In this document: positions 39,452 to 47,590 of the stretch, piece by piece
Layout: every line of letters begins with the position of its first letter
Numbering within the stretch: the first letter of the stretch is position 1
DNA from: Moritella sp. Urea-trap-13
GTDB lineage: Bacteria; Pseudomonadota; Gammaproteobacteria; Enterobacterales; Moritellaceae
NCBI RefSeq assembly: GCF_002836355.1
Contig: NZ_PJCA01000031.1
Coordinates: forward strand, 1 to 64,000
Length of the DNA: 64,000 nt
Direction of reading: 5' to 3'
The notes under the pieces: generated by a model
The model's input: only the letters and a program-made list of their open reading frames with translations
The model's database searches: none
Told to the model about the DNA's origin: nothing
Position numbers and translations under genes: made by a program

Positions 39452-40906
39452 TTAGCTGAGTGCTACAGTGATATCCCCCTCAACTGTACTTGAACAGGCT
39501 AATACAAACCCTTGTTCAATTTCTGCTGCGGTCAGTGTTTCGCTGCTGCTTGATTTCACTTCACCGCTAGTGACTTTACACTTACACGAACCGCAAACAC
39601 CCGCGCGACAAGCGCCGATAATTGGCACGCCATTGTTCTCTAGTAACTCTAATAGTGATGAACCTTGTGCAACTTCTTTCTCTACTGCAAAGTCGGGTAC
39701 GTACAGCATCACGCTCTCTGTTGATGCGCCTGATGTGATGTCATCTTGCTGTTTGTTGTCTGCAGCTGGCGTAAAGCTTTCTTGGAAGAAATTCGCCATA
39801 TCAAAGTCACTTTCTTGGGCTATATTCTCTACTGCTTTCATAAAGCCAACAGGGCCACACAAGAAAATAGTGCGATCTTGTAAATCTGGATATAACTGCT
39901 GAATAACGTCTTTACTCACCATGCCTGTTTGATGTGCTAAAGCAGGACTATTAGTCGTGGCATTGTCATCATTGTCATTAGCACTGAAGTTAGCAAAACC
40001 GTCACTGTTTTCTAACAGTAATTGAACTTTGAAATTGCTATGTTGAGCGATTAACGTTTGCATCTCTGCATGGAAGATAACGTTGTCTTTGTCTCGGGCG
40101 CAATGTAAGAACTCAATGTCAGCGTCGCTATCTTGCGCTAATAATGCTTTGGCAATCGACATGACTGGAGTGATACCACAACCTGCGCTAACCAAAAGTA
40201 GTTTTGCTTTGTGTTGGCAATCGCTGCTATTGAATTGGCCGGCAATGTTTAATGCCGACAAGTTATCGCCGATAGTTAAGTTATCCGCTAACCAATTAGA
40301 AACTAAACCGTCAGGTACACGCTTAATGGTTAAACGTAATTGTTTTTGTTGTGGTACAGAGCTAATTGAATAGGCGCGATAATGGGTTTTACCGTCGATT
40401 TCTACCGCTAATGTCACGAATTGACCAGGTTTGAAATCAAACAAAGTTTGGTCTGCGGCCGCAAAAGTAAAGCTCATCGAGTCATGCGTTTCTAATTCAC
40501 GCTTTACCAATACTAATGAAGTTGTAGTAGGTGACCAAGTTGTTGGCTTTAAGCTTGGTTTAGCTACCATTTCACCAAGTGAGAAATTCAGCTTTGGCGT
40601 TGCAAGTTTTGAAGAGCTCGTCGACTTACTACCACCAAGAGCAAAGTTAAGCTTAGGTGGTTTTAGCTTGGAAGTAGACAGCTTAGCAGTCGCTGGTTTG
40701 GCTGTGTTTTTTGAACTGTTGTTATCTGAACCCCCAAGAGAAAAACTAAGCTTGGGAGCTTGTAGTTTACTGCTTACAGGCGCAGGTTTTTCTTTGCTCG
40801 TCGTTGATTGACCTAATCCAGCACTGTTTAATTTAAGAGGCTTAAGTACTGGTGAAGAAAGCGCTGGTGGCGAAATAGTTGAAGACGGCGTATTTGAAGA
40901 AGACAT
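39452..40906 (-). CDS. hcr: NADH oxidoreductase Hcr for hybrid cluster protein, with repeated N-terminal extension
   Basis: 484 aa. From about residue 130 it is a ferredoxin-reductase module: FAD-binding RAYSISSVP, NADH-binding LLLVSAGCGITPVMSIAKALL and FLCGPVGFM. A C-terminal plant-type 2Fe-2S domain follows with CRAGVCGSCKCKV and a final Cys in VLACSST. It passes electrons from NADH to Hcp, reducing NO or S-nitrosylated proteins. E. coli Hcr is about 322 aa; here an extra N-terminal stretch of about 130 residues is Ser/Pro/Lys-rich and repeats K-L-x-x-P-K-L-x-F-x-L-G three times. That part looks disordered. It lies 270 bp downstream of hcp on the same strand. Confidence 0.92.
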   Translation of the reverse strand: MSSSNTPSSTISPPALSSPVLKPLKLNSAGLGQSTTSKEKPAPVSSKLQAPKLSFSLGGSDNNSSKNTAKPATAKLSTSKLKPPKLNFALGGSKSTSSSKLATPKLNFSLGEMVAKPSLKPTTWSPTTTSLVLVKRELETHDSMSFTFAAADQTLFDFKPGQFVTLAVEIDGKTHYRAYSISSVPQQKQLRLTIKRVPDGLVSNWLADNLTIGDNLSALNIAGQFNSSDCQHKAKLLLVSAGCGITPVMSIAKALLAQDSDADIEFLHCARDKDNVIFHAEMQTLIAQHSNFKVQLLLENSDGFANFSANDNDDNATTNSPALAHQTGMVSKDVIQQLYPDLQDRTIFLCGPVGFMKAVENIAQESDFDMANFFQESFTPAADNKQQDDITSGASTESVMLYVPDFAVEKEVAQGSSLLELLENNGVPIIGACRAGVCGSCKCKVTSGEVKSSSSETLTAAEIEQGFVLACSSTVEGDITVALS

Positions 40907-41066
40907 TATTGCACCTATCGCAGTGATAATTTAAGAATAATTGTTATTAAGAAAATGTTTATTAAAGACAGCCGCTAGAATGAAATATTTGAACTTGTAG
41001 CTGCTGTCTTTTTAATTCGAATGCTGATCTAAAACCATGAGCATTGATTAAAGTAAGTCGACTGTT

Positions 41067-41116
41067 GCTGGCATGGATGTCAGCCTCTGTTCTAGCAAAT
41101 AGCCCCATGGATGGGC
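41067..41116. repeat. Two neighbouring imperfect palindromes sharing a CATGGATG core
   Basis: GCTGGCATGGATGTCAGC at 41067-41084 and GCCCCATGGATGGGC at 41102-41116, GC-richer than the surroundings, in the hcp-hcr gap. They resemble dispersed REP-like intergenic elements. A further hairpin AATGCGG/CCGCATT at 41144-41164 follows hcp directly and may weaken read-through into hcr. Confidence 0.5.
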
Positions 41117-41176
41117 GCTACGGCGTGTCGAACGTCTTTAACCAATGCGGCTTATCACCGCATTGATCAGCGAGTG

Positions 41177-42841
41177 CTATTTACCAGCTAACATAGTCAC
41201 TAAATCAGTTTCAGCGTCACCAACACTGCGCATATCAAAGTTATCTTGAAGTGCTTTGATTAAGTTGTCAGTTAAGAACGCAGGAGCTGTAGGACCGGTA
41301 TAAATACCTTTGATACCTAAAGCGAATAACGTTAATAAAACCACAATTGCTTTTTGTTCGAACCAAGATAAAACAATGCTTAGCGGTAATTCATTCACAC
41401 CACAATCAAACTCTTCAGCCAGTGCTAACACTAATTGAATTGCAGAATAAGTATCGTTACATTGGCCAACATCTAATAGACGCGGGATACCATTGATATC
41501 GCCAAACTCTTTCTTATTGAAACGGTATTTACCACAAGCCAGCGTTAGTACCACTGAATCTTTAGGTGTATTAACAGCGATGTCAGTGAAGTAGCTACGC
41601 TCTTCTTTATCACCGTCACAACCACCGATTAGGAAGAAGTGTTTGATGTTACCCGCTTTAACTTCTTTGATAACTGCAGGAGCAGCTTCCATTAGCGCGT
41701 TACGACCAAAACCAACCGTGATCATGTGTTCGATTTCTGTGTGCGCGATACCATCTTGTGCTAATGCACATTCGATAACTTGCGAGAAATCATCGCCTTC
41801 AATATGTACAACACCAGGCCAACCCACGATGCTACGTGTGAATAGACGGTCTGCGTATTGACCTACGTTTGGATTGATTAGACAGTTAGATGTCATCACA
41901 ATTGCGCCAGGGAAGTTAGCAAATTCTTTTTGCTGATTCTGCCAAGCGCTACCGAAGTTACCAACTAAGTGTGGGTATTTGTTTAGTTCAGGGTAACCGT
42001 GAGCAGGTAACATTTCACCATTGGTGTAAACGTTGATGCCTTTACCTTCAGTCTGTTGCAAGATTTTTTCTAAATCATGTAAGTCATGACCGGAAACAAG
42101 AATACATTTACCCGCAACTGGTTTCACGTTTACTTGTGTTGGTTGTGGATGACCAAACGTATTGGTTTCACCACGGTCTAGAATTTCCATGATGCGGTAG
42201 TTTAATAAACCAATTTGCATTGATGTTTCAAGTAGCGCATTCGCATCTGTAGGTTCAGTACCTAAGAATGCCATGATTTGGTGGTATTCAGCGCAGATAG
42301 ACTCTTCACTTTGACCAAGAACATGGGCATGTTCCATGTATGCTGCAGCGCCTTTAAGGCCGTAAAGACATAATAAACGTAGACCAATGATGTCTTCGTG
42401 TAATTCTTCATGACCACGGTTAACCGCTGCTTCAGGTGCGAAGTTCATGATTTCTTCAGCTGTGCTTGGCAATACAAACTGCGCTGCTGGAGATAATTCA
42501 GGTAATGTATCACCGGCTGCTGCAGCGGCTGCCATTACTTGTGTGCTTAATTGGATCTTATAACGCTCAGCAATTTCAGTGTATTCAGTAATACGTTCTG
42601 GAACAAAGTTGACGTTAGTTAGTGTAGAGAAGAATGCACGTGGTGCCCAAGCATCAATTTCAGCATCGATGATGTCGTATTTACGCGCTAGCTCGGCCCA
42701 GAAAGACACACCTTGGAGATTAAATACTAATATGTCTTGTAGGTCTGAAACATCAGCCGTTTTACCACACATACCTTGAGTATAAGAACAGCCTTTAGCC
42801 GTAGGTGTTTGAACCGTTTGCTCACATTGAATACAGAACAT
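41177..42841 (-). CDS. hcp: Hydroxylamine reductase / hybrid cluster protein
   Basis: 554 aa. The N-terminal Cys3, Cys6, Cys18, Cys25 set (MFCIQCEQT...[12 protein letters not shown]) binds the first iron-sulfur cluster with the C-x2-C-x11-C-x6-C spacing of facultative enterobacterial-type Hcp. Hybrid 4Fe-2O-2S cluster ligands are recognisable in [42 protein letters not shown] and [12 protein letters not shown]. Hcp acts as a high-affinity NO reductase protecting cytoplasmic proteins under anaerobic nitrosative stress. Upstream lie a sigma-54 promoter and NorR sites. Partner Hcr is encoded next. Confidence 0.97.
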   Translation of the reverse strand: MFCIQCEQTVQTPTAKGCSYTQGMCGKTADVSDLQDILVFNLQGVSFWAELARKYDIIDAEIDAWAPRAFFSTLTNVNFVPERITEYTEIAERYKIQLSTQVMAAAAAAGDTLPELSPAAQFVLPSTAEEIMNFAPEAAVNRGHEELHEDIIGLRLLCLYGLKGAAAYMEHAHVLGQSEESICAEYHQIMAFLGTEPTDANALLETSMQIGLLNYRIMEILDRGETNTFGHPQPTQVNVKPVAGKCILVSGHDLHDLEKILQQTEGKGINVYTNGEMLPAHGYPELNKYPHLVGNFGSAWQNQQKEFANFPGAIVMTSNCLINPNVGQYADRLFTRSIVGWPGVVHIEGDDFSQVIECALAQDGIAHTEIEHMITVGFGRNALMEAAPAVIKEVKAGNIKHFFLIGGCDGDKEERSYFTDIAVNTPKDSVVLTLACGKYRFNKKEFGDINGIPRLLDVGQCNDTYSAIQLVLALAEEFDCGVNELPLSIVLSWFEQKAIVVLLTLFALGIKGIYTGPTAPAFLTDNLIKALQDNFDMRSVGDAETDLVTMLAGK

Positions 42842-42902
42842 TTAAAACTCCATTATAATTATATGATTGATATCGAATTAACGATGATCTCATAATCTAT
42901 GT

Positions 42903-42919
42903 TGCAGCTAACGTGCCAA
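42903..42919 (-). promoter_or_regulatory. Sigma-54 promoter of hcp
   Basis: Read on the minus strand, TTGGCACGTTAGCTGCA has GG and GC twelve bases apart as in the -24/-12 consensus TGGCAC-N5-TTGCW, with a single mismatch. It lies about 60 bp upstream of the hcp start, and a sigma-54-dependent activator gene (norR) is adjacent. Confidence 0.85.
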
Positions 42920-42970
42920 CTTTTATGTGTTTGATATTTAAGGGGTTTGTGTTTTTGTGAATGGTGTTTT

Positions 42971-42987
42971 GATGTGGTTATAACAAC
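42971..42987. promoter_or_regulatory. Candidate NorR enhancer site, degenerate
   Basis: GATGT-GGTTATA-ACAAC keeps the GT-N7-AC core of NorR sites. Centred about 75 bp upstream of the sigma-54 -12 element, a usual distance for enhancer-bound activators. Confidence 0.5.
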
Positions 42988-42993
42988 GCTGCT

Positions 42994-43010
42994 GATGTGA
43001 TTTATACATC
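42994..43010. promoter_or_regulatory. Candidate NorR enhancer site in hcp upstream region
   Basis: GATGTGATTTATACATC, a GATGT-N7-ACATC dyad containing GT-N7-AC. It differs by one base from a site before norR (44634-44650). Outer arms AACGCTG/CAGCGTT (42985-43018) extend it into a hairpin just past the norR stop, which might also end the norR transcript. Confidence 0.75.
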
Positions 43011-43029
43011 AACAGCGTTCATATTGATT

Positions 43030-44610
43030 TTAAACTAACTCTGCAGCACGTAACGCTTTAGGTTCAATGCCGAGTTTTTTGCCCATTTTGTATAAATTAC
43101 CGCGATCCATCTGTAAAAACTCAGCCGCTTGCGCCCACACAAAATTAGATTGCTGTAGGGCGTGGGAAATAAGCTTGGTTTGATAGGTTTCTACTGCGCC
43201 ACGTAGCTCAAATGATGTCGTTGGCAAATCATCTGCCTCTGTATTCGAGTCGCTTTCTGTTGAATAGGCGTAAGTGTGGCTCACTTCATCGGATAAGTGT
43301 TGCTGTAAGATCAGGCTTTGCTGTGCTTGAATTGCACGTAGTCCGGCACGCATCAAGGTATGTTCTAATTCACGGACGTTACCTGGCCAGCTGTAATGAT
43401 TCAGTGCTGTTAATGCCTGTGGATGCAATTGCAATTTAGCCACATTGAATTGGCTACGTACACGATCGAGTATGTGCCCTGATAATACCGCAATATCACT
43501 TTGGCGATGGCGTAATGGTGGCACCTTAATTGGAAACACATTTAACCTATGGTATAGGTCACTTCGAAAACGACCTGCAGCGACTTCTTCAGTTAATTCG
43601 CGGTTAGTTGCGGCGATAATGCGGACATTAATGAGCAAGTTCTTATCTGCACCAACACGCTGTACTTCGCCTTGTTGGATAACACGCAGTAGTTTAGCTT
43701 GCATTAACAGTGGTAATTCACCGATTTCATCTAAGAAAATAGTGCCGCCATCCGCTAACTCAAATTTACCTGCGCGGTTACTGGTAGCGCCAGTAAATGC
43801 GCCTTTGATATGACCAAACAATTCACTCTCAGCAAGGCTTTCTGGCAAAGCGGCGCAGTTTACATAAATCATCGGCTTGGTTGCGCGTGAGGATTGTGAA
43901 TGTACCGCGTGGGCAACTAGCTCTTTACCTGTACCTGTTTCACCACTGATTAATACCGCATAATCGGAATAAGCTACCATGTTGATATTGTTGCGCAGGG
44001 TTTGCATTTCAGGACTAACACCAACGAGTTCACCGCCTTTATTGCGGGCCTCTTGGATCAGCACTTGATTCATATTCTGTTGTTGCTGGTGGCTTTTTTG
44101 CAGAGCTTCCACTTGATTGACGTTTCTTATTGTTGCAGCGGCTAATGCAGCGAAAGTGGCAACGGTAATATCATCAATCCGTTTGAATGCACCAACTTGC
44201 ATCGCATCGATGGTGATAAGTCCAACCAGTTGATCTTCAACGTATAAACTACAACCCATGCAGTCATGTACATCAATAGAACGATTCGGATCGTCTTTTA
44301 ATAAACCGTCAAAAGGGTCTGGTAAGGGTGATGTCGCGGGAAAGCGCACAGGTTCTCGGCTTGACAAAATAGCTTGTAGGCGAGGGTGCTGTTGCGGGTC
44401 GAAGCGTTGACCTAATACTTCCTCGGATAAACCGTTAACGGCAGCACCAGATAACAGCCCTTCATTATCAAGCAAGAGTAAGGCGCTCGCATCGCAAGGT
44501 AATACAGACTGCAGAGATTGCATCAAACGCTGATAATGATGACCTGAGGGCAAATTTAAATTGAGATCGAGTGCAATTTGTAACATTGCTTGGTCGAGAG
44601 AAGTCTGCAT
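43030..44610 (-). CDS. norR: Nitric-oxide-responsive sigma-54 activator NorR
   Basis: 526 aa, three domains. N-terminal GAF (about 20-165) with [15 protein letters not shown] and [10 protein letters not shown], corresponding to the non-haem iron ligand region of NorR. Central AAA+ (about 190-425): Walker A GETGTGKE at 223-230, sigma-54-contacting GAFTGA at 270-275, Walker [14 protein letters not shown], and the arginine finger region. C-terminal Fis-type HTH ([24 protein letters not shown]). NO binding to the iron relieves GAF repression. Only 188 bp upstream of hcp on the same strand with matching sites before both genes, so it most likely activates hcp-hcr. Confidence 0.95.
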   Translation of the reverse strand: MQTSLDQAMLQIALDLNLNLPSGHHYQRLMQSLQSVLPCDASALLLLDNEGLLSGAAVNGLSEEVLGQRFDPQQHPRLQAILSSREPVRFPATSPLPDPFDGLLKDDPNRSIDVHDCMGCSLYVEDQLVGLITIDAMQVGAFKRIDDITVATFAALAAATIRNVNQVEALQKSHQQQQNMNQVLIQEARNKGGELVGVSPEMQTLRNNINMVAYSDYAVLISGETGTGKELVAHAVHSQSSRATKPMIYVNCAALPESLAESELFGHIKGAFTGATSNRAGKFELADGGTIFLDEIGELPLLMQAKLLRVIQQGEVQRVGADKNLLINVRIIAATNRELTEEVAAGRFRSDLYHRLNVFPIKVPPLRHRQSDIAVLSGHILDRVRSQFNVAKLQLHPQALTALNHYSWPGNVRELEHTLMRAGLRAIQAQQSLILQQHLSDEVSHTYAYSTESDSNTEADDLPTTSFELRGAVETYQTKLISHALQQSNFVWAQAAEFLQMDRGNLYKMGKKLGIEPKALRAAELV

Positions 44611-44633
44611 GCATAAGCCTTAATATCGAGAGT

Positions 44634-44650
44634 GATGTGATTTTTACATC
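44634..44650. promoter_or_regulatory. Candidate NorR site upstream of norR
   Basis: GATGTGATTTTTACATC, 24 bp upstream of the norR start and nearly identical to the site before hcp. At this position it would support autoregulation of norR or influence the divergent gene. Confidence 0.65.
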
Positions 44651-44740
44651 GTGGGGTAGGGGCTGTAAATGACTAGATAAAGAAACGGCTGGATAACAAA
44701 GAGTTTGTTGATCTGGGTTAATTTTGCTCTCGATATCCTT

Positions 44741-44746
44741 TATAAT
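44741..44746 (+). promoter_or_regulatory. Sigma-70 -10 box
   Basis: Perfect TATAAT 38 bp upstream of the ATG at 44784. The -35 region 17 bp further up (TAATTT) is poor. Confidence 0.45.
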
Positions 44747-44783
44747 ACGCTTGTTAATATTCGAAATTTAAGGCGTAAACATA

Positions 44784-45323
44784 ATGACAAATATAGGCCT
44801 TGGCTGTTCTAAATTTACCTTTGCAGTATATCTAGCAAATACGCCGAACATGTTGGAATACCAAGACATAAGCAGCGTTAATTCACTCGTCAGTGGTGAA
44901 GTGAATGCTATCGGTCAAGCTTGTGGCAATGGCTGGCGTAAAGTATTTAACGTCTATGCCAAACTCTTGTATGTATTAAACCCTACCGATTTTGACTTTG
45001 CACAGCGTGCACCGACTTGGCAGCAGTACCGTGATAGTTATTTACTGCAAACGGGTAGTGCAACAGCCTTGTTATTTAGCCCACCAGTACTTAATGCCAA
45101 TACCCAGACTATTCACATTATATGCGGACGCACTTATGCAAAAGACTTACTGGCGTCTGGTAAGCTAGAGGCTAATCTGGTGTGGATAGATGATGAGTTT
45201 GCGATTGATGTTAAAAACCGTTTAGTTGTGTGCCCGTATTTTGATTACCGACAGTTATCCAATATCAAAATTGAACGCCTGTCGGTGATGCTGAGTGGAC
45301 TGGTGCTGGATTCAAGTAACTAA
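44784..45323 (+). CDS. Conserved hypothetical protein
   Basis: 179 aa, cytoplasmic, no signal or membrane helix. N-terminus MTNIGLGCSKFTFAVYLANTPNMLEYQ, central CGNGWRKVFNVYAKLLY and TWQQYRDSYLLQTGSATALLFSPP, then IICGRTYAKDLL and a C-terminal VVCPYFDYRQLSNIKIERL. Similar proteins occur in Vibrionaceae and relatives, possibly the DUF6942 family, but I cannot confirm that. The C-G-R-T-Y-A-K segment and preceding beta strands suggest a small alpha/beta fold. Monocistronic, divergent from norR and convergent with the lipoprotein gene, leaving only 16 bp to it. Confidence 0.7.
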   Translation: MTNIGLGCSKFTFAVYLANTPNMLEYQDISSVNSLVSGEVNAIGQACGNGWRKVFNVYAKLLYVLNPTDFDFAQRAPTWQQYRDSYLLQTGSATALLFSPPVLNANTQTIHIICGRTYAKDLLASGKLEANLVWIDDEFAIDVKNRLVVCPYFDYRQLSNIKIERLSVMLSGLVLDSSN

Positions 45324-45339
45324 TCGCTGCCAGTTGATG

Positions 45340-47388
45340 TTATAGCATTTTAGATATGCTAATGCGTTGGTCGCGATAATCCCCCGTTATAATAACCTCT
45401 TTTACGCCTTCAATATTGGTAGCACTTGCTGGTCGCCATTGCAGGTCAATATCATTGAATTGTTGGCTAATTACATCATCTTCGCCAATATCTCGCAGTA
45501 GTTCTGCAAGCGTCATATCCGTTAATGAAGCGCCGGACTTTGTTGTTGACCAATTTTGTAGCAAGTCTTTAGATAACATCTGCTTGGCTACTTTGATTGG
45601 GGTACCGGTCAAATTATCAAATTGAATATAATCAATCGCACCCGCACGGCTAATAATGATGCGATTACTCAGCATGCTCATACCGTACACATTACGTTGT
45701 GCATAAGCTTGCGAGTAGATAACAGCTTTTGTTTCATTATCAATAAGGTACAAGTTTTTATTTGTTAACGCAGTACTATATTTACCAGTGGGGTCGGAGG
45801 TGAGTTTAATGGCATTTTCAGCTAATACTAAGGTTGCGATTGATGAGCCTTGCGCAATATCAATCCAACGAAGGGTATTGGTTTGATCACTGACAATCAG
45901 CTGTTTATCATTATTGACGAATGCGGCTTTATCTATGTCATTTTTTATTATTTCACTTTGTAAGTTCAAGGTTTGAGCATTAATCACAACCGCTGGAGTA
46001 CCAGCATTTTGCAGCACGAATAATGATTTTTGTTGCTTACTTAATATGAGTACTGGCTGAGTTGAGGATAGATCATAACTATTACCAGTGGGCTTTAAAG
46101 TGCCGCTAACTAACTGTTTTAATTCAGCACTTTGTCCATAATAACCTTTGCTAAATACTGCCGTCACTGTGTCGTGATTCTGCGAGACGATTAAGGTATT
46201 AATATGGTTGTTTTTACAGGCCGCAGATGAAACCGGCAATACCGGCACGACTACTGGAGGTGTTGTACCACCAGATGCACTGCTGTAGGTACTAATTTGC
46301 GGTGCAGAAGACAAGGGAGAAACTTGACTATTTTTGCCTAATTCTGTTAAGAAAATACCGTTGTTACCCGTACTATTGCAGGTAGAACTCATGGTGTTAT
46401 CGCCATAGATCGTTGGCTGATAAATCAAATAAGCATTTTTATTATGGTCGCCTTGAGCGGCTGATAAAATGGCTGATGCCGGTTGGGTTGTGCCGCCGCC
46501 ATTGCAGTCATCACCGAAAAGGGAACCGTAATCATCATCACAATCATCCCCGTCATGGTCATCATCATCATCGTCGTCGTCATCATGGTCATCGTACGTA
46601 CTTATCACTGGCGATGTTTGCGTCGTCGTTGCAGGAGTGAAGGTGTTACTTAATCCTGTGGCGGTATCAACTTGTAGTAATTTGTCGCCAGAGGTAAGCG
46701 CAAGTAACATGCCGGTATTTTCATTCATCGTGATTGCACGACCACTGGATAGCGTACGCATCGGATATGAACCAGGAATTAAATAGCGCTTATTTAAGTT
46801 CACATAGGTATTATCTAAATCTGCTTGTTGCAAGCTTCCTGTTATATCAAAATTACCGCTACTTACCATTTTATCTACAGCAGCCGAGATTTTTAACGCT
46901 TTAGAATCCCCCTCTAATGACAATGCATGGGCAAAAGAAGCGAGTAATAGATTAGTCGCTTCTTTTGGTCCATGCTCGGTATTTAGCTTATGAAAATCAA
47001 GATTATATTGATCCCCAAATAGCTGTTGTAAATGCGCTTGTGCTTGCGCAACACTACCGGAAACTTGTGGGTTAAATAACACTTCATTTTGAATCAATGT
47101 CGTAAACGGACTCACTACATTGGCACTTGCTGGTGCGGTAAGTAAATATGCCACATTATCGATGACGAATGGAGCTGTGTTATCAGCCGCAACACTCCAT
47201 AAGCTTGACACCTTTTGTTCTTGAGGTCCGCAAGCATAATTACGATCTGCATCGACACAAATTGATAATTTACTGTAGTCATAGAGATCTGATTTTGTAT
47301 TACTGCTTTCTTCGCCGCCACAGCTAATCACGAGACTACATCCCGCTAGAATAACCGCTATTTTAGATAGTTTAAATTTTCCATTCAT
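45340..47388 (-). CDS. Large lipoprotein with beta-propeller-like repeats and Asp-rich linker
   Basis: 682 aa. Lipoprotein signal: hydrophobic core then LVISC, lipidated Cys about residue 23, followed by GGEESS. The first 200 residues include LSICVDADRNYACG and PFTTLIQNEVLFNP, a pattern found in other surface lipoproteins of this group. The rest alternates short strands of YVTN/WD40-like kind (TGMLLALTSGDKLLQVDTATG; KKSLFVLQNAGTPAVVINAQTLNLQ; GKYSTALTNKNLYLIDNETKAVIYS). Between residues about 265 and 300 is a nearly pure Asp tract with some His and Cys, probably cation-binding. Likely exposed at the outer membrane. Divergent from the next large lipoprotein, sharing a Fur-like site. Confidence 0.75.
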   Translation of the reverse strand: MNGKFKLSKIAVILAGCSLVISCGGEESSNTKSDLYDYSKLSICVDADRNYACGPQEQKVSSLWSVAADNTAPFVIDNVAYLLTAPASANVVSPFTTLIQNEVLFNPQVSGSVAQAQAHLQQLFGDQYNLDFHKLNTEHGPKEATNLLLASFAHALSLEGDSKALKISAAVDKMVSSGNFDITGSLQQADLDNTYVNLNKRYLIPGSYPMRTLSSGRAITMNENTGMLLALTSGDKLLQVDTATGLSNTFTPATTTQTSPVISTYDDHDDDDDDDDDHDGDDCDDDYGSLFGDDCNGGGTTQPASAILSAAQGDHNKNAYLIYQPTIYGDNTMSSTCNSTGNNGIFLTELGKNSQVSPLSSAPQISTYSSASGGTTPPVVVPVLPVSSAACKNNHINTLIVSQNHDTVTAVFSKGYYGQSAELKQLVSGTLKPTGNSYDLSSTQPVLILSKQQKSLFVLQNAGTPAVVINAQTLNLQSEIIKNDIDKAAFVNNDKQLIVSDQTNTLRWIDIAQGSSIATLVLAENAIKLTSDPTGKYSTALTNKNLYLIDNETKAVIYSQAYAQRNVYGMSMLSNRIIISRAGAIDYIQFDNLTGTPIKVAKQMLSKDLLQNWSTTKSGASLTDMTLAELLRDIGEDDVISQQFNDIDLQWRPASATNIEGVKEVIITGDYRDQRISISKML

Positions 47389-47491
47389 ATAGATAACACT
47401 TTGTTGATTGAAGTTTTATACCGGTTACCTTTTGGAAACCAGTCATTTTAATGTAAATAAAGATGATTAGTAAAATATATGATCAAATACA

Positions 47492-47510
47492 ATTGATAAT
47501 CACTCTCATT
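47492..47510. promoter_or_regulatory. Candidate Fur box
   Basis: ATTGATAATCACTCTCATT agrees with the classical AATGATAATCATTCTCATT at 17 of 19 positions. It lies in the divergent region between the two large lipoprotein genes, about 80 bp upstream of the ATG at 47591 and 104 bp upstream of the ATG at 47388. Confidence 0.65.
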
Positions 47511-47590
47511 CCCGTTAGTATATGCGAAAATTTATGTTTGACTATAGTTTTCATAAAGTTATTTATAATTACATAAAAGGGATAGGTAAA

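Noticed and set aside
39468-40811. Plus-strand open frames of 126-144 codons
   Set aside because: Antisense shadows of the hcr gene; the Ser/Leu-rich translations mirror the low-complexity N-terminus.
46413-46640. His-rich plus-strand open frame
   Set aside because: It is the complement of the GAT/GAC-rich Asp tract of the minus-strand lipoprotein gene.
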